A stretch of 7,090 bases of DNA from Sandaracinaceae bacterium. GTDB taxonomy: Bacteria; Myxococcota_A; Polyangia; Polyangiales; Houyiibacteriaceae. The stretch is taken from assembly GCA_012514415.1 (NCBI GenBank), contig JAAZAH010000265.1, positions 1 to 7,090 of the forward strand, in the 5' to 3' direction. Below, in pieces: positions 6,075 to 7,090 of the stretch. A program made the translations under genes and the position numbers. The notes below the pieces were generated by a model, which saw only the letters and a list, made by a program, of their open reading frames with translations, made no database searches and was not told the DNA's origin. Numbering within the stretch: position 1 is the first letter of the stretch; each line of letters begins with the position of its first letter.

Positions 6075-6869
6075 TCAGGATAAGGCCCTTCCGAGCGCCC
6101 CATCCGGACCGATGCGACGAAGCGCGTCAAGCCCCAGGATCAACCCGCCCGCCATCAAAAGAAAGCCCAAGCGCGAAGCAGCGACGCAGAGGCCCGCCTC
6201 TACCGCGCCCAAGGAATCATTTTCGAGATGGTAAAGCGCGAGTCCCGCGCCACACATCAACGCGAACGCCCCCGCCAAGAAGAAGAGCTCGAGGGTGCGG
6301 CCGGGACGAAATCGCGAGAAAAAGACGAGCGACGCCATTCCGAAAAGAGCCTCGGTGATCGGCAGATAAACGAGCGCTTGTCGCGTATAGAGCGCTTCAT
6401 AACGATGGTATTGCTGAAAGACAGCTCCGCGCCCGACGCTCAAGAGCGCCTGCTCGATCGAAAGCGGGAGCTTTCCCGGGTCGCCACCGAAGAAAGAGAG
6501 ATCCTTATTTTTTACCGCGGCCGAGACCAAAGGAAGCACGGCCCTATAGAGCGTCATGACCTCGGCGAGGAGCGCACTGCCGACAAGCGCCGCAGCGAGG
6601 GAAACGAAGAGCGCGGCGCCCCCGAGGTCAGTCTCGCGATTTTTGCCGATGAAGAAGCTTGGAGGGATGAGGAGGGCGCTCAGTGCAGCCAAGACCGACG
6701 CCAGCATCATGAACCGATAGGCGATGACCGAGCCGTGAACATGCGCGACGCGATCGAGCGGCGTCCCCTCGAACCAGAAGAGCTGGAGCGGGCCCAAGAA
6801 CTCGAGCGTATGGACAAGCGCGAGCCCAACGACGAGCCCAAAGAGCGTTGCGCGAAGAAAAGGAAACAA
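6075..6869 (-). CDS. Six-helix membrane protein of unknown function
   Basis: I do not recognise this 264-residue protein. It is an integral membrane protein with hydrophobic segments at about 5-24, 44-74, 84-118 (possibly two helices), 164-186, 192-214 and 222-247, and a more polar loop at 119-160 containing KNKDLSFFGGDPGK. Histidines sit at or near helix ends: H20, H43 and H45 (AHVHGSV), H155 (QQYHRYE) and H214 (LYHLEND). Such placement is seen in haem-binding membrane proteins, but no known cytochrome signature is complete, so a haem role is speculation. The start is TTG at 6869: no ATG, GTG or other TTG occurs in frame between it and the stop at 6957-6959, and the first helix begins directly after it. 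There is no Shine-Dalgarno; the bases before the start are instead CCTCCCGGCGCT. It follows a TPR gene by 37 bp in the same direction and could be co-transcribed with it. That the gene is real is well supported by its long clean frame and helix pattern; the exact start is less certain. Confidence 0.8.
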   Translation of the reverse strand: MFPFLRATLFGLVVGLALVHTLEFLGPLQLFWFEGTPLDRVAHVHGSVIAYRFMMLASVLAALSALLIPPSFFIGKNRETDLGGAALFVSLAAALVGSALLAEVMTLYRAVLPLVSAAVKNKDLSFFGGDPGKLPLSIEQALLSVGRGAVFQQYHRYEALYTRQALVYLPITEALFGMASLVFFSRFRPGRTLELFFLAGAFALMCGAGLALYHLENDSLGAVEAGLCVAASRLGFLLMAGGLILGLDALRRIGPDGALGRALS

Positions 6870-6890
6870 AGCGCCGGGAGGATAGCGCTT
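6869..6890 (-). promoter_or_regulatory. Inverted repeat at the start codon of the membrane-protein gene
   Basis: AAGCGC at 6885-6890 and GCGCTT at 6869-6874 (read on the minus strand) are perfect 6-base arms around a 10-base loop TATCCTCCCG. The second arm includes the first base of the TTG start. In RNA it would form a small GC-rich hairpin abutting the start codon; in DNA it could be an operator. The loop is the core of the 13-bp repeat, so the promoter reading and the hairpin reading compete. Confidence 0.4.
6876..6888 (-). repeat. 13-bp intergenic repeat, copy 2
   Basis: This is an exact copy of 6012-6024 in the same orientation. It ends six bases before the TTG start of the membrane protein. 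Read as a -10 element (TATCCT at 6884-6879) it would place the transcript start within about three bases of the start codon, an almost leaderless message. The -35 position reads GGGAAA, which is not a sigma-70 match. Confidence 0.75.
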
Positions 6891-6907
6891 CTTGGTGTGC
6901 TTTTCCC

Positions 6908-7090
6908 CTACTCTGCCGAAAATTCCAGCATTCGGAGATAGACGCGCGCCATCTTTTCATTGGGATCGAGTTCGATGGCTCGCTCCCATTCGGCGGTCGC
7001 ATCGGGCAGATGCCCCTCCTCAAAATGGACGAGCCCTAGAAGCGTTCGAGCCGCCACGTATTTCGGGCGCATTCGGATGGCTTCCTCAAG
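6908..7090 (-). CDS. TPR-repeat protein, C-terminal end
   Basis: The last 60 codons of a gene that begins beyond the right edge. The translation starts LEEAIRMRPKYVAARTLLGL and contains one complete tetratricopeptide repeat (about 10-45: LLGLVHFEEGHLPDATAEWERAIELDP, with the small and aromatic residues at the usual positions), preceded by the end of another repeat (EEAIRMRPK) and followed by a capping helix; it stops at TAG 6910-6908. TPR repeats stack into a protein-binding superhelix; the partner cannot be known from this piece. The frame is in the same direction as the membrane-protein gene 37 bp downstream. The family call is firm; function and total length are not determinable. Confidence 0.85.
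   Translation of the reverse strand, partial: LEEAIRMRPKYVAARTLLGLVHFEEGHLPDATAEWERAIELDPNEKMARVYLRMLEFSAE

Noticed and set aside
6075..6869. Calling the membrane protein a haem-copper oxidase or cytochrome subunit
   Set aside because: The HxH near helix 2 is suggestive, but the full set of spaced histidine ligands and other signatures of those families is not present.
6228..6941. A 237-codon open frame on the plus strand opposite the membrane-protein gene
   Set aside because: Its translation is a run of R, E, D, K and Q with no hydrophobic core or motif. This is the usual antisense shadow of a hydrophobic GC-rich gene, and the minus-strand frame has clear transmembrane structure.

Overview
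This is a GC-rich window (roughly 60% by eye) in which every supportable gene lies on the minus strand and is read from high to low coordinates. The organism is probably a Myxococcota or related delta-proteobacterial lineage. That rests on a DUF4388 (PATAN-type) protein with an MglA/CvnD-like tail, heavily modified receiver/GGDEF proteins and a TPR protein close together. No taxonomic marker gene is present, so the assignment is inference.

Layout in order of transcription. The 3' end of a TPR-repeat protein gene (6908-7090, cut by the window edge) is followed after 37 bp by a six-helix membrane protein I do not recognise (6075-6869, TTG start). A 129-bp gap then leads to two translationally coupled genes that share GTGA. 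The first is a 603-residue protein with a degenerate receiver, a GAF-like region, a degenerate GGDEF domain and an unassigned C-terminal domain (4134-5945). The second is a 457-residue protein with a receiver-like domain, DUF4388, a winged-helix-like segment and what looks like a P-loop-less GTPase domain (2764-4137). A 285-bp gap, the largest in the window, precedes the Mrp (Mnh) cation/proton antiporter genes: mrpA (169-2478) and the start of mrpB (1-172), coupled through ATGA. The rest of the mrp operon would lie beyond the left edge.

Functionally, the left third is bioenergetics and ion homeostasis: Mrp exchanges Na+ (or K+) for protons across the inner membrane. The middle is a probable signalling module in which at least three enzyme-type domains have lost catalytic signature residues, so its proteins more likely bind ligands or act as scaffolds than catalyse. 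The right end is a membrane protein plus a TPR protein of unknown role. Nothing in the sequence ties the signalling pair to Mrp control beyond adjacency and direction.

No tRNA, rRNA, CRISPR array, transposase or prophage gene was seen. The points most worth a second look are the pseudo-enzyme pair, the unknown membrane protein with its HxH motif, and a 13-bp sequence repeated in the two right-hand intergenic gaps that reads as a shared -10 promoter element.
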